Source: Staphylococcus lugdunensis
GTDB lineage: Bacteria; Bacillota; Bacilli; Staphylococcales; Staphylococcaceae
Direction of reading: 5' to 3'
DNA: 64,000 bases
Assembly: GCF_002901705.1 (NCBI RefSeq)
Contig: NZ_PPPV01000012.1
Span: 1,132,782 to 1,196,781 of the forward strand
In this document: positions 47,857 through 57,796 of the stretch, one piece after another
Numbering within the stretch: the stretch's first letter is position 1
Layout: each line of letters begins with the position of its first letter
Made by a program: the position numbers and the translations under genes
Notes under the pieces: generated by a model
Told to the model about the DNA's origin: nothing
Databases searched by the model: none
What the model saw: the letters and a program-made list of their open reading frames with translations, nothing else

Positions 47857-48573
47857 TTATATTTTGGTGCGTGATGATAATTGAATTGTATAGTATATCA
47901 CTAATACAACAATTAATATCCATATTACTAATGAAAATATTTGAGCTTGATGAGGGTTATGAATAACTGCATCGATTGTTTTTTGTGCAAAGAGAAGGCC
48001 TATTCCTGTAAACTCATACCGCTTTAGAAACATGCCTAATAAACTTAGCGCAATTCCTACAAAGAAGACCACTTGATGGCCATACATCGAAACTGGCACA
48101 ATCCCCAAATTAAAATTGAATGCGCGCATTACAATTAAAATCATAGCTAATATAGCGATAACAACTCCCATAATCATCTCGACACGGTTGCTATATAAAT
48201 AATTTTTAGCTTCTATTCTAAAATGCAGTAAAACTGTCAATGGAAATAATATAATACAATAACAAATAGACATCGTTGTTGCTGCTTGATAAATAACAAA
48301 TTGTTTATCATATAAATATGAGATAAGCACAAAATTAATGATGAAGAAAATCGCCGGGTTGATTTGTAAACCAAAAATATTGCGTTGAATGGTCAAGATA
48401 ATTTGTGCCGGCGACTTCCCTCTATACTCAATATAATCCTCGTTTTTTGCTTCAGATTTAGCTAAATCATGACGATATTTTTCTTCAATATCATCAATAA
48501 TATTTGAGGGTAAACCTTTATGTGTGAAGTAATCATCGATATTTTCTAGTAATATTTTATCATTAGGACGCAT
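47857..48573 (-). CDS. Membrane protein with HAAS-like N-terminal domain
   Basis: 238 residues: a soluble helical domain (about 1-55; YFTHKGLPSNIIDDIEEKYRHDL and KSPAQI) that resembles HAAS signalling domains, followed by six membrane segments. Function unknown; HAAS proteins are often linked to PadR regulators, but none is nearby. ATG at 48573 after GGAGTTTATC. Monocistronic. Confidence 0.62.
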   Translation of the reverse strand: MRPNDKILLENIDDYFTHKGLPSNIIDDIEEKYRHDLAKSEAKNEDYIEYRGKSPAQIILTIQRNIFGLQINPAIFFIINFVLISYLYDKQFVIYQAATTMSICYCIILFPLTVLLHFRIEAKNYLYSNRVEMIMGVVIAILAMILIVMRAFNFNLGIVPVSMYGHQVVFFVGIALSLLGMFLKRYEFTGIGLLFAQKTIDAVIHNPHQAQIFSLVIWILIVVLVIYYTIQLSSRTKI

Positions 48574-48668
48574 GATAAACTCCTTTACGTAACTGATTCA
48601 ATAATCAATTGTATCATAAGTTATTCGCATTTACTTAAAGTTTAACATAAGTCACATGACAAAAAGAA

Positions 48669-48708
48669 AGCGACAAAATACAATCATTTAAAACATGTAT
48701 TTGTCGCT
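48669..48708 (-). terminator. Hairpin upstream of the secreted-protein gene, on its transcript side of the HAAS gene
   Basis: AGCGACAAAATAC pairs with GTATTTGTCGCT (one bulged A); TTTCTTTTTG follows on the minus strand. It ends the transcript of the secreted protein encoded at 48742-49248. Confidence 0.7.
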
Positions 48709-48741
48709 TCTATTATTAATATGTCAGTGTTGCACAAAAAG

Positions 48742-49248
48742 TTATTTTGCAATATCTATACGATATAATTTAATATTTTTATCTTTTGGTGAATTTGATG
48801 CAAATTGATATGTTGTTTTACCATTTTCAATATAGCCAAAGTTACCACTTACGCTATTGTATTGCACGCGTGCAATCGCTTTGTTACCCACTAGGTGCTT
48901 AACATGCTTATATGTTGGGCCATCTGCTTTATTATAAGTCATAGAAATACGTGTAACATAACCATGGTCTTTTTGACCATTTGCAGTAACAACTAAAACA
49001 CCTTTACTTGTGCGATACTCATAATAATGTTCTTTGCCACTTGGCTCTTTTGAATAGATAGGTGTGCCATATTTTTTAGTTACTTTATTAATAGATTCGC
49101 CTATATTAACATCTTCTAAATTTTTTTGTCCATGCGTTAATTGTTCTACAGTTTGAGAAGTATTTCCAGATGCAGCTTCAACATGATATATGCCTACGCC
49201 ACTGATTACCAAGCCAGAAACTAATAATGATGCCATTAATTTTTTCAT
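48742..49248 (-). CDS. Secreted protein of unknown function
   Basis: 168 residues with a Sec signal peptide (MKKLMASLLVSGLVISGVGI, cleavage likely after VEA, about residue 25). The mature part is rich in Lys, Thr and Gly with repeated YGT/YKH-type strands and no Cys, suggesting a small beta-rich extracellular protein. No family recognised with confidence. Own ribosome binding site AGGAGAGA and own terminator. Homologues in the corresponding position of S. aureus are annotated as secreted hypotheticals. Confidence 0.7.
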   Translation of the reverse strand: MKKLMASLLVSGLVISGVGIYHVEAASGNTSQTVEQLTHGQKNLEDVNIGESINKVTKKYGTPIYSKEPSGKEHYYEYRTSKGVLVVTANGQKDHGYVTRISMTYNKADGPTYKHVKHLVGNKAIARVQYNSVSGNFGYIENGKTTYQFASNSPKDKNIKLYRIDIAK

Positions 49249-49399
49249 AAGCTTTCTCTCCTTCTATTGTTTCTATCTTTCATTTGCTCATTCATATTAT
49301 ACCCTACATATTACTAAAATAACACTACTATTACAAATATATTACAAAAATATGTATTTTGTAATATAATAAATATATAACCTGCCGTTTCTTTACTTA

Positions 49400-50194
49400 C
49401 TATTGTTGAGGTATATGTGCTTTAATAAACGAACTAACCTGACTAATAAAGTGTTCTTGTTCTTCAATAAAAGGATACAAACTAGAAGCATTAAACACTT
49501 CAAACTGTGGTTGTCCTACTAAATCTGCAACTTCTTTTGCCTCTACACTTGTAACTTGCTCACCATGTTCTCCAGAGATAATGTATGTAGGTTGCGTTAC
49601 TTGGTCAAATGACTGTGCAATTCCTGTTGTTTTAAATACTTCTTCAACCGCTTCTATCTCTTCTTTAGTGGAAATCGCATTTGTGTCTTCAATATGTTTT
49701 AAATATTTGTTTAAATGACGCGGTTTATAATATCTATGTTTATCTAAAAATTTCTCTTGTTTATTGTCTTCCCAATTTCTTATTTCATTAGCATACTTAC
49801 GGAACAAACGTTCAGCAGGCAATTCACCCTCTATTAACGTCGGATTGACTAGCGTTAATGAAGAACAATATTCAGGATAGCGTACGGCTAAATCAGCTAT
49901 AATGTTAGCTCCTAATTCGTGACCTATAAACGCTGCTTGCTCGATATATAAATAATCGAGCAATAAAATGATATCATCTGCAAATTCATTAAATTTAATG
50001 ATTCTTGGCTTATCAGAATAACCATGCCCTCTCAAATCTATCAGCACAACTTGAAATGATTCTGCTAACTTCTTAGATAAATCTTTAAATATAGCTGCGT
50101 TATCATATGCCGTGTGTATTAATACTACAGGATAACCTTCACCTGCAGTATGATAATGAATCGTAATACCACCTTTTCTTGTAAATAACTCCAT
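49400..50194 (-). CDS. Alpha/beta hydrolase-fold protein lacking Ser and His
   Basis: 264 residues. LIHTAYDN takes the oxyanion position, DLRGHGYSDK is kept, and the nucleophile elbow reads FIGHELGAN (Glu instead of Ser). The position of the catalytic His, GHxPxxEEP in relatives, reads SSLYPFIEEQ, so it is missing too. Therefore likely non-catalytic or very different. Three bases from the HAD gene upstream, same strand, so in one transcript. Confidence 0.78.
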   Translation of the reverse strand: MELFTRKGGITIHYHTAGEGYPVVLIHTAYDNAAIFKDLSKKLAESFQVVLIDLRGHGYSDKPRIIKFNEFADDIILLLDYLYIEQAAFIGHELGANIIADLAVRYPEYCSSLTLVNPTLIEGELPAERLFRKYANEIRNWEDNKQEKFLDKHRYYKPRHLNKYLKHIEDTNAISTKEEIEAVEEVFKTTGIAQSFDQVTQPTYIISGEHGEQVTSVEAKEVADLVGQPQFEVFNASSLYPFIEEQEHFISQVSSFIKAHIPQQ

Positions 50195-50197
50195 TTA

Positions 50198-50899
50198 TTA
50201 TTCTCCCTTCCCTGCTGATTGTTGAGGTAAAATGTCTAATATTTCTTCAATCGTTGTTATCGTGTAATCTACTTCTTCAGCTAATGGCTCAATTTCCGCA
50301 TCTTCTTGTTTAAACCATACACTAACCATGCCCATCGCTCTTGCTGGTGCTACATCGTTTAGTGCATCATCACCTACATACATCATTTCATTTGGTGTAA
50401 CTCCTAATTGAGCAATCATATCTTCAAATATTTTTGGGTGTGGCTTACGGTATCCTACCATTTCCGAGGTCGATAGATAATTAATTACATGTTCAATTCC
50501 TAGAGAGTGAAGTCTAAATTGTTTGATCTTTGACTTACCATTGGCAATCACACCAGTAAGATAATTTCGTTCTGTTAACTGTTCTAAAGTGTATAGCGTG
50601 TCGTAGTATGGAAAGACATAGCGATAAAAATGCATTTCAAAATCTCGAAATAAATCTTTCCATGTTAAACGATCAATATGAAATTGTTTAATAATTTCTT
50701 TATAGAGATTTGGTTTATCGTTGTCCTCATCATCATCTAATTCAATAAATGTCTTTTTAAAATCTGCTAATTGAACATGCACGAAGTAATCATGGAAACG
50801 TTCATATTGTTCTTCAATAAACTTATCTCTTGATTTCTTTCTATCTAATAAAGTGCCTTCTAAATCAAATACAACTGCTTTAATACCACTTAAATCCAT
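50198..50899 (-). CDS. HAD-superfamily hydrolase
   Basis: 233 residues. Motif I VVFDLEGTLLDRKK (nucleophile Asp; the +2 residue is Glu rather than the usual Asp), motif II GVIANGKSK (Asn instead of Thr/Ser), motif III Lys in GYRKPHPKIF, motif IV YVGDDALNDV. A four-helix cap lies between I and II, as in phosphatases and YjjG-like enzymes. Substrate unknown. Upstream GGGAC. Followed by the alpha/beta hydrolase gene. Confidence 0.84.
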   Translation of the reverse strand: MDLSGIKAVVFDLEGTLLDRKKSRDKFIEEQYERFHDYFVHVQLADFKKTFIELDDDEDNDKPNLYKEIIKQFHIDRLTWKDLFRDFEMHFYRYVFPYYDTLYTLEQLTERNYLTGVIANGKSKIKQFRLHSLGIEHVINYLSTSEMVGYRKPHPKIFEDMIAQLGVTPNEMMYVGDDALNDVAPARAMGMVSVWFKQEDAEIEPLAEEVDYTITTIEEILDILPQQSAGKGE

Positions 50900-50950
50900 G
50901 TTTGTCCCTCTTTATTATATAATTTGTATTATCGTAGCAAAGACTTATTG

Positions 50951-51901
50951 TCATCTTAAAAAACGTGCAGATTTTATCAACATTAAAAATAACACGGGGA
51001 TCCCTATGATGGCTAAAATAATACTTGCCGGAATTTGAACTGGTGCAATAATAATTGCGCCTAGCCAATCGGTTATCACCATCATAGTCCCACCAATTAT
51101 AATATTCAATATCATTTGAATATATAGTGAGTAACGATGATGTATCCTGCGACTTAATTGCGGAATAATCATACCTATAAAACCTATTATCCCTACATAT
51201 GCTATTACAATAGCAGACATCATTGAGGCTATAATTAAAACATAGAAAGTAAGCGTGGTTACATTTAAACCTAATGATTGTCCTTTAAGATCTCCAACTT
51301 GTAGTAATTTTATTCTCGGTATCATAATAAATAAACATAGTAATAAAGGCAAACATACCACAAGCATTATCCAAGATTCATAAAATTCTGCCGTAGCAAA
51401 GCCTCCAAACATATAATTTGCTACATTATTAAGTTGTTTAGGCTTAATCAGTATTAAAATATAAAGTAATGCATTAAACAATGCACCAATCATTAAACCT
51501 GTAATAATTAATAATCGCATTGGTTGTTGTTTAGCCATCGTATAGACAATTGCTAGAACTAAGATAAGTGTTAACATGCTTGTACCAATGGAGAAGACAG
51601 GTATCCAGAGTACGCTGATACCAATAAATAGTGGTAACGCCGCACCAAATGTGGCACCACTTGCTAAGCCTAATGTGAAGCTATCTGCCAACGGATTATT
51701 TAATACAATTTGAAACAGTTGACCAGCTACAGTTAAAACAGCACCAGCTATTAACGCTTCAAGTACCCGTGGTATGCGCACCTTTAGCAATATCATTTGA
51801 TTAAATTGATCTAATATTGAGCCTAAGTTCCATAACAGACTAGTGCCTATAACTAAACATAATAACACTAGCCAAAGACTTACTACCTGATATCCTTTCA
51901 T
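50951..51901 (-). CDS. FecCD-family iron/cobalamin ABC permease
   Basis: 316 residues, about nine or ten membrane segments. VRIPRVLEALIAGAVLTVAGQLFQIVLNNPLADS is the family hallmark in pieces (IPRVLEALIAGA; NNPLADS), and AYVGIIGFIGMIIPQL is the ATPase-contact loop. Only one permease gene, so it would be a homodimer. No ATPase gene nearby. ATG 51901 follows GAGTGA at 5 bases. Confidence 0.84.
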   Translation of the reverse strand: MKGYQVVSLWLVLLCLVIGTSLLWNLGSILDQFNQMILLKVRIPRVLEALIAGAVLTVAGQLFQIVLNNPLADSFTLGLASGATFGAALPLFIGISVLWIPVFSIGTSMLTLILVLAIVYTMAKQQPMRLLIITGLMIGALFNALLYILILIKPKQLNNVANYMFGGFATAEFYESWIMLVVCLPLLLCLFIMIPRIKLLQVGDLKGQSLGLNVTTLTFYVLIIASMMSAIVIAYVGIIGFIGMIIPQLSRRIHHRYSLYIQMILNIIIGGTMMVITDWLGAIIIAPVQIPASIILAIIGIPVLFLMLIKSARFLR

Positions 51902-52066
51902 TATCGTCACTCTTTATCTTTTTTATTAAAACCTCACTTGACCACAGTAAATAAGCTATATACTATAAGCAATAAATTAATATACAAAGCAAGCTATATT
52001 TTCCAAACATACTGTTTAATTATTAGTCTTACAGCAATAGCCCACACATTTTTACCAACTTTATTA

Positions 52067-52960
52067 TCATTTATAGATGGCTTCTTTTAAATCCTTTAAT
52101 CCCTCATCAATACGTGGACCAGGTCGTGAAACTTCGTCACCATTCACAACTTCAACTCTACCATTTTTCACTGCTTTCACTTGATTAAATCCACCTCGTT
52201 TTTTTACGATATCGTTGTATTCAGATTTTGAAATACCTTCTGTAGATATTAATATATCTGGATTCTTTTTAATAATAGCTTCTTTGCTAACAGCTTTCCA
52301 ACCTTCAATTGAACTAAAGCTATTTCGTGCATGTAATATAGTTAACATATCGTTAAAAAATGTCTGCCGCCCTGCAGTATAAATGTCTGGTTTAGAGGAC
52401 ACTTCTAAAAACACCTCTTGTTGTCGTTGATGCTGCGGTATACTATCAACTACTTTTTTAATGTTTTGTTTTGTGTCTTGTATCAAAGCTTCTGCTTGCT
52501 GCTCGCGATGAGTTACCTTACCTAGTTGTTTAAATGTTTGATACATCTCATCGATAGATTGAGCATCTTTCACATAAATCACTTTGACACCATTTTTTTG
52601 TAGCGCTTTAAGTACTTTATCAGATGATGCTTTTTGTGATTCATGCGCAACAATTAAATCTGGTTTTGCTTTTAATAACGCCTCTTTATTTAGATTCATC
52701 GCATCAAATTGTTTTCTTCCTTTTTTAATATCTTTAGGATAATCATCCACAGTAGAAACGCCAATGAGTTGTTTCTTCAATCCTAATTCATATAATATTT
52801 CTGTATTGCTTGGCATCAATGACACTATTCGTTGATACGGTGTATGCGATTGTTTATCCGCATTTTGATGTTGACTACGTTGCGTTTTATCTGATTGACT
52901 ACAACCACTTAATATAAGCAGTATCGATAGCAAAAGTATAACCCCATATTTTAACTTCAT
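52067..52960 (-). CDS. Periplasmic-type substrate-binding lipoprotein (iron/cobalamin family)
   Basis: 297 residues. Lipoprotein signal (LLILSGCSQSD, lipid Cys about residue 20) and a PF01497-type fold with RIVSLMPSNTEILYELG (the class III binding-protein signature), GVSTVDDYP and SRPGPRIDEGLKDL near the end. Related to BtuF/siderophore-binding proteins; no ligand residues assignable. Upstream of the permease by 166 bases on the same strand. I see no good Fur box before it, unlike fhuC. Confidence 0.82.
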   Translation of the reverse strand: MKLKYGVILLLSILLILSGCSQSDKTQRSQHQNADKQSHTPYQRIVSLMPSNTEILYELGLKKQLIGVSTVDDYPKDIKKGRKQFDAMNLNKEALLKAKPDLIVAHESQKASSDKVLKALQKNGVKVIYVKDAQSIDEMYQTFKQLGKVTHREQQAEALIQDTKQNIKKVVDSIPQHQRQQEVFLEVSSKPDIYTAGRQTFFNDMLTILHARNSFSSIEGWKAVSKEAIIKKNPDILISTEGISKSEYNDIVKKRGGFNQVKAVKNGRVEVVNGDEVSRPGPRIDEGLKDLKEAIYK

Positions 52961-53047
52961 TATGTTACCACCTTTATATTTATTTCAATATTCATCATAT
53001 CAAATTTATTAAGCTAATATTATGTGATTTTCAAAAATATTAAAAAA

Positions 53048-53086
53048 GCACAAAGACGATTTTCAATTTTTTAATCATCTTTGTGC
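53048..53086. terminator. GCACAAAGACGATT-type hairpin terminator, copy 2
   Basis: GCACAAAGACGATT and AATCATCTTTGTGC (one mismatch) around TTCAATTTTTT. It ends the DUF805 transcript on the minus strand. Same stem as at 21.99 and 60.70 kb, and like the latter it is followed by GATTATGxTGGGATTT. Confidence 0.75.
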
Positions 53087-53186
53087 GATTATGTTGGGAT
53101 TTGTATCCTAGTCTCTACATTATAAACCTTTAAAAATTTTGCACTTATAATTTGTAGGTATATTAAAACTTGTATCTTATTACAGC

Positions 53187-53681
53187 CTAGTGCACTTCAG
53201 GTTCTGCACCATATTTATTAGGACCTTTATCACTTTCTAATAGACAGACAATAAGCGCATATAGCGCAGTCACAATAAATGTTATAGTATATACTAAACC
53301 AATGAATAGTCCAATATTTCCTGCCATTTCAAATAATGATTTATCGCTAGAATCATTTAACACAATCTTAAAAATATTCTCAATGATTGATAAGCCGTCA
53401 AATATTGCAATAATAAGCGGTGCAGCCATGGTGCGACCACAATCATGGAAACGACGAACTGAAATACTAAATAGTGGAAATAAAGCAACAATTTCAACAA
53501 GTGTTATCATTGAGTCTTTAATAGGACGTGATATAGGAAACACAATTGATAGGATAGCTATCAAAAAATAAGCCACAATCACTAGCCCCCACGTTATTAA
53601 GACAGACGGCCAAAATTCTTTGCGTCTTGTTCTTCCTTCAAGCTTAAATGTATTTAACCAAAATTTTTTGTAAAAACCCAC
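53187..53681 (-). CDS. DUF805 membrane protein
   Basis: 164 residues, DUF805. FKLEGRTRRKEFWPSVLI (the conserved RxxRxEFW patch) precedes three or four membrane segments; ISVRRFHDCGRTMAAPLI is the second conserved patch and ESDKGPNKYG the third. Function unknown. GTG start at 53681 with AAGGAGAG. Confidence 0.88.
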   Translation of the reverse strand: MGFYKKFWLNTFKLEGRTRRKEFWPSVLITWGLVIVAYFLIAILSIVFPISRPIKDSMITLVEIVALFPLFSISVRRFHDCGRTMAAPLIIAIFDGLSIIENIFKIVLNDSSDKSLFEMAGNIGLFIGLVYTITFIVTALYALIVCLLESDKGPNKYGAEPEVH

Positions 53682-53756
53682 AGCATGATCTCTCCTTATT
53701 TGTAATCAAACATTCTTTGTTTATACTTTACCACAGATTAAGATGCCTATTATCTT

Positions 53757-54512
53757 TTAAGCAATATAGGCACGAATTGCTTCAGAGATATAACAATTTA
53801 GGCCTTCTCTTCTATGTCGATTAATATAAGCACTAAAGCGTGTATCCTCTTCATAGAGTGTCGCCATATAGTTTAAAAATATAGTATCGCATTGGGGTAC
53901 TTGTTGCAATATAATGTTTTTTAACTTAACAATATTAAGGTAAACTTCTGGTTGTGTAGCTGAAACTCCTTGTATTAAATATTCATTCATGCAATCAAAA
54001 AATTGATTCATGGGTACTTCAATACGTTCATCCCACTTTTTACAAGCGCTATTTTGTTGCACTTGCTGTATGCTATAGGACTGATAATAGTCTGTTTGCC
54101 CATACTTTATTTTTGCTTCTTTAGCATATTGCGCATGCAAACGTACATGATCATAATCAAGTTCATCTAATGCTTTCTGATGTGATGAAGTGAGATGGTG
54201 TTGTAAATCTTGTAATCGCTGTTCTAACTCATAATAACGTTTCAAAATTTGCTGGTAATGTGCTTCAAGCAACTTGTTTTTAGCTTCTATATCACTATGA
54301 CAATACCTATGAATTTGTGACAAAGATAGTCCCATATTTTTCAAAAACTGTATTTCTTGTAACTTCTCAATATCTGATTCACTATAATAACGATAACCAT
54401 TTTCCGCAATGATAGAGGGGATGAGCAACCCTATCTCATGATAGTAACGTAATGTTCTAGTACTACTTCCCGTAATATGCGCAACTTCATTAGGTAAAAA
54501 TGTGTAATGCAA
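53757..54512 (-). CDS. MerR-family transcriptional regulator
   Basis: 251 residues from TTG 54512 (six bases after AGGGGTG); the ATG at 54539 has no ribosome binding site. N-terminal winged helix: YTFLPNEVAHITGSSTRTLRYYHEIGLL, then a linker with the coiled dimerisation helix (about 85-120) and a 110-residue C-terminal effector region resembling TipAS-like domains (LDYDHVRLHAQYAKEAKIKYGQT). Possibly senses a drug or small molecule. No obvious target gene divergent to it. Confidence 0.84.
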   Translation of the reverse strand: MHYTFLPNEVAHITGSSTRTLRYYHEIGLLIPSIIAENGYRYYSESDIEKLQEIQFLKNMGLSLSQIHRYCHSDIEAKNKLLEAHYQQILKRYYELEQRLQDLQHHLTSSHQKALDELDYDHVRLHAQYAKEAKIKYGQTDYYQSYSIQQVQQNSACKKWDERIEVPMNQFFDCMNEYLIQGVSATQPEVYLNIVKLKNIILQQVPQCDTIFLNYMATLYEEDTRFSAYINRHRREGLNCYISEAIRAYIA

Positions 54513-54591
54513 ACAACTCACCCCTTTAATATTTTTCATTCATGCATACTTATCTACTACTATAAACAATAACGTTACGTTAATGTCTATA

Positions 54592-55233
54592 TTATTGTTC
54601 AAAATATTCATCTAAAAAGTTGTACTTTTTACTATTTGAACTATTGAAATAATTTTTACCAAAATTATCTAATAATGCATGAAACTCATTCGCATCTTGA
54701 TTTGTAAAATTTACTGGTAATGTGATATGCTGCTTTAATTTATCATAGCTAGCTGTTTGTTGATAGCCTAATTTATGATATAAACGCCGTGTATAACTGT
54801 CAGGAATAAATTCAACACCATTGAATATATAAACCATTAAGACATCCGCTGTTTCCGAGCCAATCCCTTTAATTGCTAACAGTTCATCTCTCAATCGCTT
54901 ATCAAATAAATGTGCAATGTGTTCATAGTCAAAGTGATACATATGTAACCAACTGAACAATTCATGTAGTGCCTTAGCTTTATTTCTATAAAATCCACTA
55001 GGACGAATTATACGCTGCAACGTTTCTAACGATAAAGATAAAATACTTTGCGGTTGAAATTGTGTTGCCTCTTTAAGACGAAGCAATGCCATATGTGCAT
55101 TGTTCCATGCTGTATTTTGAACTAATATCGCACCTGCTATCATTTCTTCTGGAGTTTCTGCAGGCCACCACGCTTGTGGGCCCATCTCTTCGAATAATTT
55201 TTTATAAAGTTGCTCAGTTGTTAGCGTTGGCAC
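54592..55233 (-). CDS. Endonuclease III-like DNA glycosylase without Fe-S cluster
   Basis: 213 residues from GTG 55233 (GGGAGTGAT just upstream). HhH-GPD fold: HhH motif IKGIGSETADVLMVYIF and catalytic Asp in FIPDSYTRRL. The catalytic Lys of Nth (GxGxKTA) is replaced by Glu, and no Fe-S cysteines follow, so it would be a monofunctional glycosylase, as in MagIII-type 3-methyladenine glycosylases. A gene pair terminator is just upstream. Confidence 0.78.
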   Translation of the reverse strand: MPTLTTEQLYKKLFEEMGPQAWWPAETPEEMIAGAILVQNTAWNNAHMALLRLKEATQFQPQSILSLSLETLQRIIRPSGFYRNKAKALHELFSWLHMYHFDYEHIAHLFDKRLRDELLAIKGIGSETADVLMVYIFNGVEFIPDSYTRRLYHKLGYQQTASYDKLKQHITLPVNFTNQDANEFHALLDNFGKNYFNSSNSKKYNFLDEYFEQ

Positions 55234-55261
55234 ATTATCACTCCCATTCATAAGATAAAAA

Positions 55262-55291
55262 TACCCTCATAAACAACAGGCTATGAGGGTA
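55262..55291 (-). terminator. argS operon terminator
   Basis: Perfect 10-bp stem TACCCTCATA / TATGAGGGTA with a 10-base loop; A-rich bases upstream give a T tract on the minus strand. Confidence 0.8.
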
Positions 55292-55307
55292 CTTTAATTC
55301 ATTTATT

Positions 55308-56975
55308 TTACATAGACTCAGGTGCTGACACGCCTACTAAAGTTAAGGCATTATGCAATGTAATTCTTACCGCTTCAATAAGTGCAACAAGTGCTTTTGT
55401 CTTTTCTTGATGATCTGTCAAAACCTTTTCAGCATTATAAAATTTATGGAATGCTGCAGCTAAGTCTTGAATATAATTTGTTAAACGATGAGGTGCACGG
55501 TGCTCGGCAGCATTGTCAATAACTTGTTCAAATTCAGCAACCTTTTTCAATAAGTCAATCGCTTTGTCATTCGTGATCAATGAAAAATCAACATCTGTAG
55601 TGATGTCTATTCCTTGCGCTCTTGCTTGTTTCAAGATAGAACAAATACGCGCATGAGCATATTGTGCATAGTAAATTGGGTTGTCTTGTGATTGTTCTTT
55701 TGCAAGTTCCATGTCGAAGTCAAAATGTGAATCTGGACTACGCATGGTTAGGAAGTAACGCGCCGCATCTACGCCTACCTCGTCCATAATTTCACGTAAA
55801 GTAATGGCATTTCCAGTACGTTTACTCATTTTTACTTCTTCGCCATTTTGCATTAGACGAACCATTTGCATGATTTGTATTTCTAAACGATCGCTATTTA
55901 CGCCAAATGTTTCTAAGCTTGCTTTAATACGATTAATATAACCGTGATGATCTGCACCCATTAAATCAATTAAGATATCATTACCTCGATTAATTTTGTC
56001 ATAATGATAAGCAGTATCAGGTGTGAAATAAGTATACGAGCCATCACTTTTGATTAAAACACGGTCTTTATCATCTTTAAAATCAGACGTGCGTAACCAT
56101 GTAGCACCATCTTTTTCGTACGTATAACCGTTTTCTTTCATACGTGCCAATGTGTTTTCAATAGCACCATTGTCATATAACGTTGTTTCACTAAACCAAC
56201 TATCAAAGTGCGCATTGAAATCAGCCAAATCTCTCTTCAGCTTTACCATTTCGTATTCAACACCTAATTGTCTAAATGTTTTTAAACGGTCATGGTCAGA
56301 GTAATCTTTAATTTCCGGATGTTTCTGCGCTAAGTCTTTACCAATTTCAATAATGTCTTTGCCGTTATACCCATCTTCCGGCATTTTATGACTCGTATCA
56401 CCTAATGCTTCAAAGAATCTTGTTTCAATAGAACGCGCTAAATTCGTGATTTGATTACCGGCGTCATTAATATAATATTCTCGTGTTACATCATATCCTG
56501 CAGCAATTAATATATTGGCTAGTGAATCGCCTACTGCTGCGTTTCGAGCATGACCAATATGTAAGTCCCCGGTAGGATTGGCAGATACATATTCTAATAA
56601 AATACGTTTGTTTTTAGGCTCACTTGCATAACCATAATGCGCTCCCTTAGAAATGGCTTCAGGAATGATTGCCGTCAAATAATGATTATCTAAATAAAAA
56701 TTTATAAAGCCTGGTCCTGCGATGTCTACTTGTTTTACATGTGCTTTCGTTGTATCAAGATGATCTACAATGGCTTGAGCAATTTCGCGTGGATTCCGCT
56801 TTGCTAATTTAGTTAAGACCATCGCAATGTTGGTAGAATAGTCACCATTTTTACTATCTTTAGGAATTTCGATTTTTATTTCTGGTATTGATTGATCTTG
56901 AATGAGTTTAGCTGATTTTATGCTCGTTTTAATTTCATTAATTAATGTCTGCTTTACTTGTTCGATAATATTCAT
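55308..56975 (-). CDS. argS: Arginyl-tRNA synthetase
   Basis: 555 residues (S. aureus: 553), class I aminoacyl-tRNA synthetase charging tRNA-Arg. N-terminal Add1 domain (1-110), HIGH-type motif [14 protein letters not shown], Arg-binding region, KMSKS-type motif [14 protein letters not shown] anticodon-binding domain at the C-terminus ([13 protein letters not shown] end). Overlaps the DUF1934 gene by 4 bases, so translation is coupled. Confidence 0.97.
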   Translation of the reverse strand: MNIIEQVKQTLINEIKTSIKSAKLIQDQSIPEIKIEIPKDSKNGDYSTNIAMVLTKLAKRNPREIAQAIVDHLDTTKAHVKQVDIAGPGFINFYLDNHYLTAIIPEAISKGAHYGYASEPKNKRILLEYVSANPTGDLHIGHARNAAVGDSLANILIAAGYDVTREYYINDAGNQITNLARSIETRFFEALGDTSHKMPEDGYNGKDIIEIGKDLAQKHPEIKDYSDHDRLKTFRQLGVEYEMVKLKRDLADFNAHFDSWFSETTLYDNGAIENTLARMKENGYTYEKDGATWLRTSDFKDDKDRVLIKSDGSYTYFTPDTAYHYDKINRGNDILIDLMGADHHGYINRIKASLETFGVNSDRLEIQIMQMVRLMQNGEEVKMSKRTGNAITLREIMDEVGVDAARYFLTMRSPDSHFDFDMELAKEQSQDNPIYYAQYAHARICSILKQARAQGIDITTDVDFSLITNDKAIDLLKKVAEFEQVIDNAAEHRAPHRLTNYIQDLAAAFHKFYNAEKVLTDHQEKTKALVALIEAVRITLHNALTLVGVSAPESM

Positions 56976-57388
56976 TCGCTTATCTCCTTATAGTTTATTT
57001 CATACTGGTACGTGCCCATTTTTTCATCTTCTTGATACAACTCATAATGTATCTTCAATTTGCCACCCGACTTGTTGACAAAATGCAGGATACTCAATGT
57101 TTTAACCGTTAAAGTGAGTCGTCCTGCTGAAATATCGTACAAAGTCGTTGTTGTTTTACCTTCAACAAAATGGAGGTTCATATTAATATCGCTTTTGCGA
57201 ATGAGCTTGACCCCTTGTTGGTCTATTTTAATCGTTACATTTACATTAGCATCTTCTATATTTTCTTCATATCGAATGAATTCGGACTGACGCTGTTGCC
57301 ATACACCAATCGTTGTCATATCAAATTGTTGCTTATCGCCATTTTGCTTTAAGACTTGCTTTGTATTAATCTTTACAGTCTTAGTCAA
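56972..57388 (-). CDS. DUF1934-family beta-barrel protein
   Basis: 138 residues, mostly beta strands with little signal for a membrane, matching the DUF1934 calycin-like family that regularly precedes argS in Firmicutes. TTG start at 57388 after AAGGTGAG. Function unknown; the conserved linkage with argS may be only transcriptional. Confidence 0.82.
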   Translation of the reverse strand: MTKTVKINTKQVLKQNGDKQQFDMTTIGVWQQRQSEFIRYEENIEDANVNVTIKIDQQGVKLIRKSDINMNLHFVEGKTTTTLYDISAGRLTLTVKTLSILHFVNKSGGKLKIHYELYQEDEKMGTYQYEINYKEISE

Positions 57389-57739
57389 AAGTTACTCACC
57401 TTAATCTCTAAATAATTACACCACATTATAGCATAAATACTATAGCGCTTGTAGTCGTCAATATACTAAAAATATGGACTTATCGACATATTAAATATCT
57501 TATCATTAAAATTAATCTTGCTTTAAAAAACTTTGCTATTGAACTACATGGACCAATATCAGAAATACAATATGCATTCGTTAATCATATTCAAAATAGC
57601 GATATAGTCAGCATGAGTATGCCGATAAATATGCATCATTCTATGACAATTATTCCCCTTATGAAACTGGACATATCGCTAAGCTCATCATCAACTGCTT
57701 CTTTTTTAAAATTATATTGCTTTAACTACTTAAATCGTT

Positions 57740-57780
57740 AAAAAGCTGAAACAACTCTTGCATAAGTTGCTCCAGCTTTT
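57740..57780. terminator. Hairpin terminator in the gene-poor interval
   Basis: AAAAAGCTG-AAACAACT pairs with AGTTG-CTCCAGCTTTT over most of its length; T-rich flanks on both sides. It could end the small minus-strand gene or a lost plus-strand gene. Confidence 0.55.
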
Positions 57781-57796
57781 GCTTTGCTTCTTCATT

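Noticed and set aside
56980..57450. T-box leader for argS
   Set aside because: The upstream region is the coupled DUF1934 gene and no T-box motif or antiterminator was found before it.
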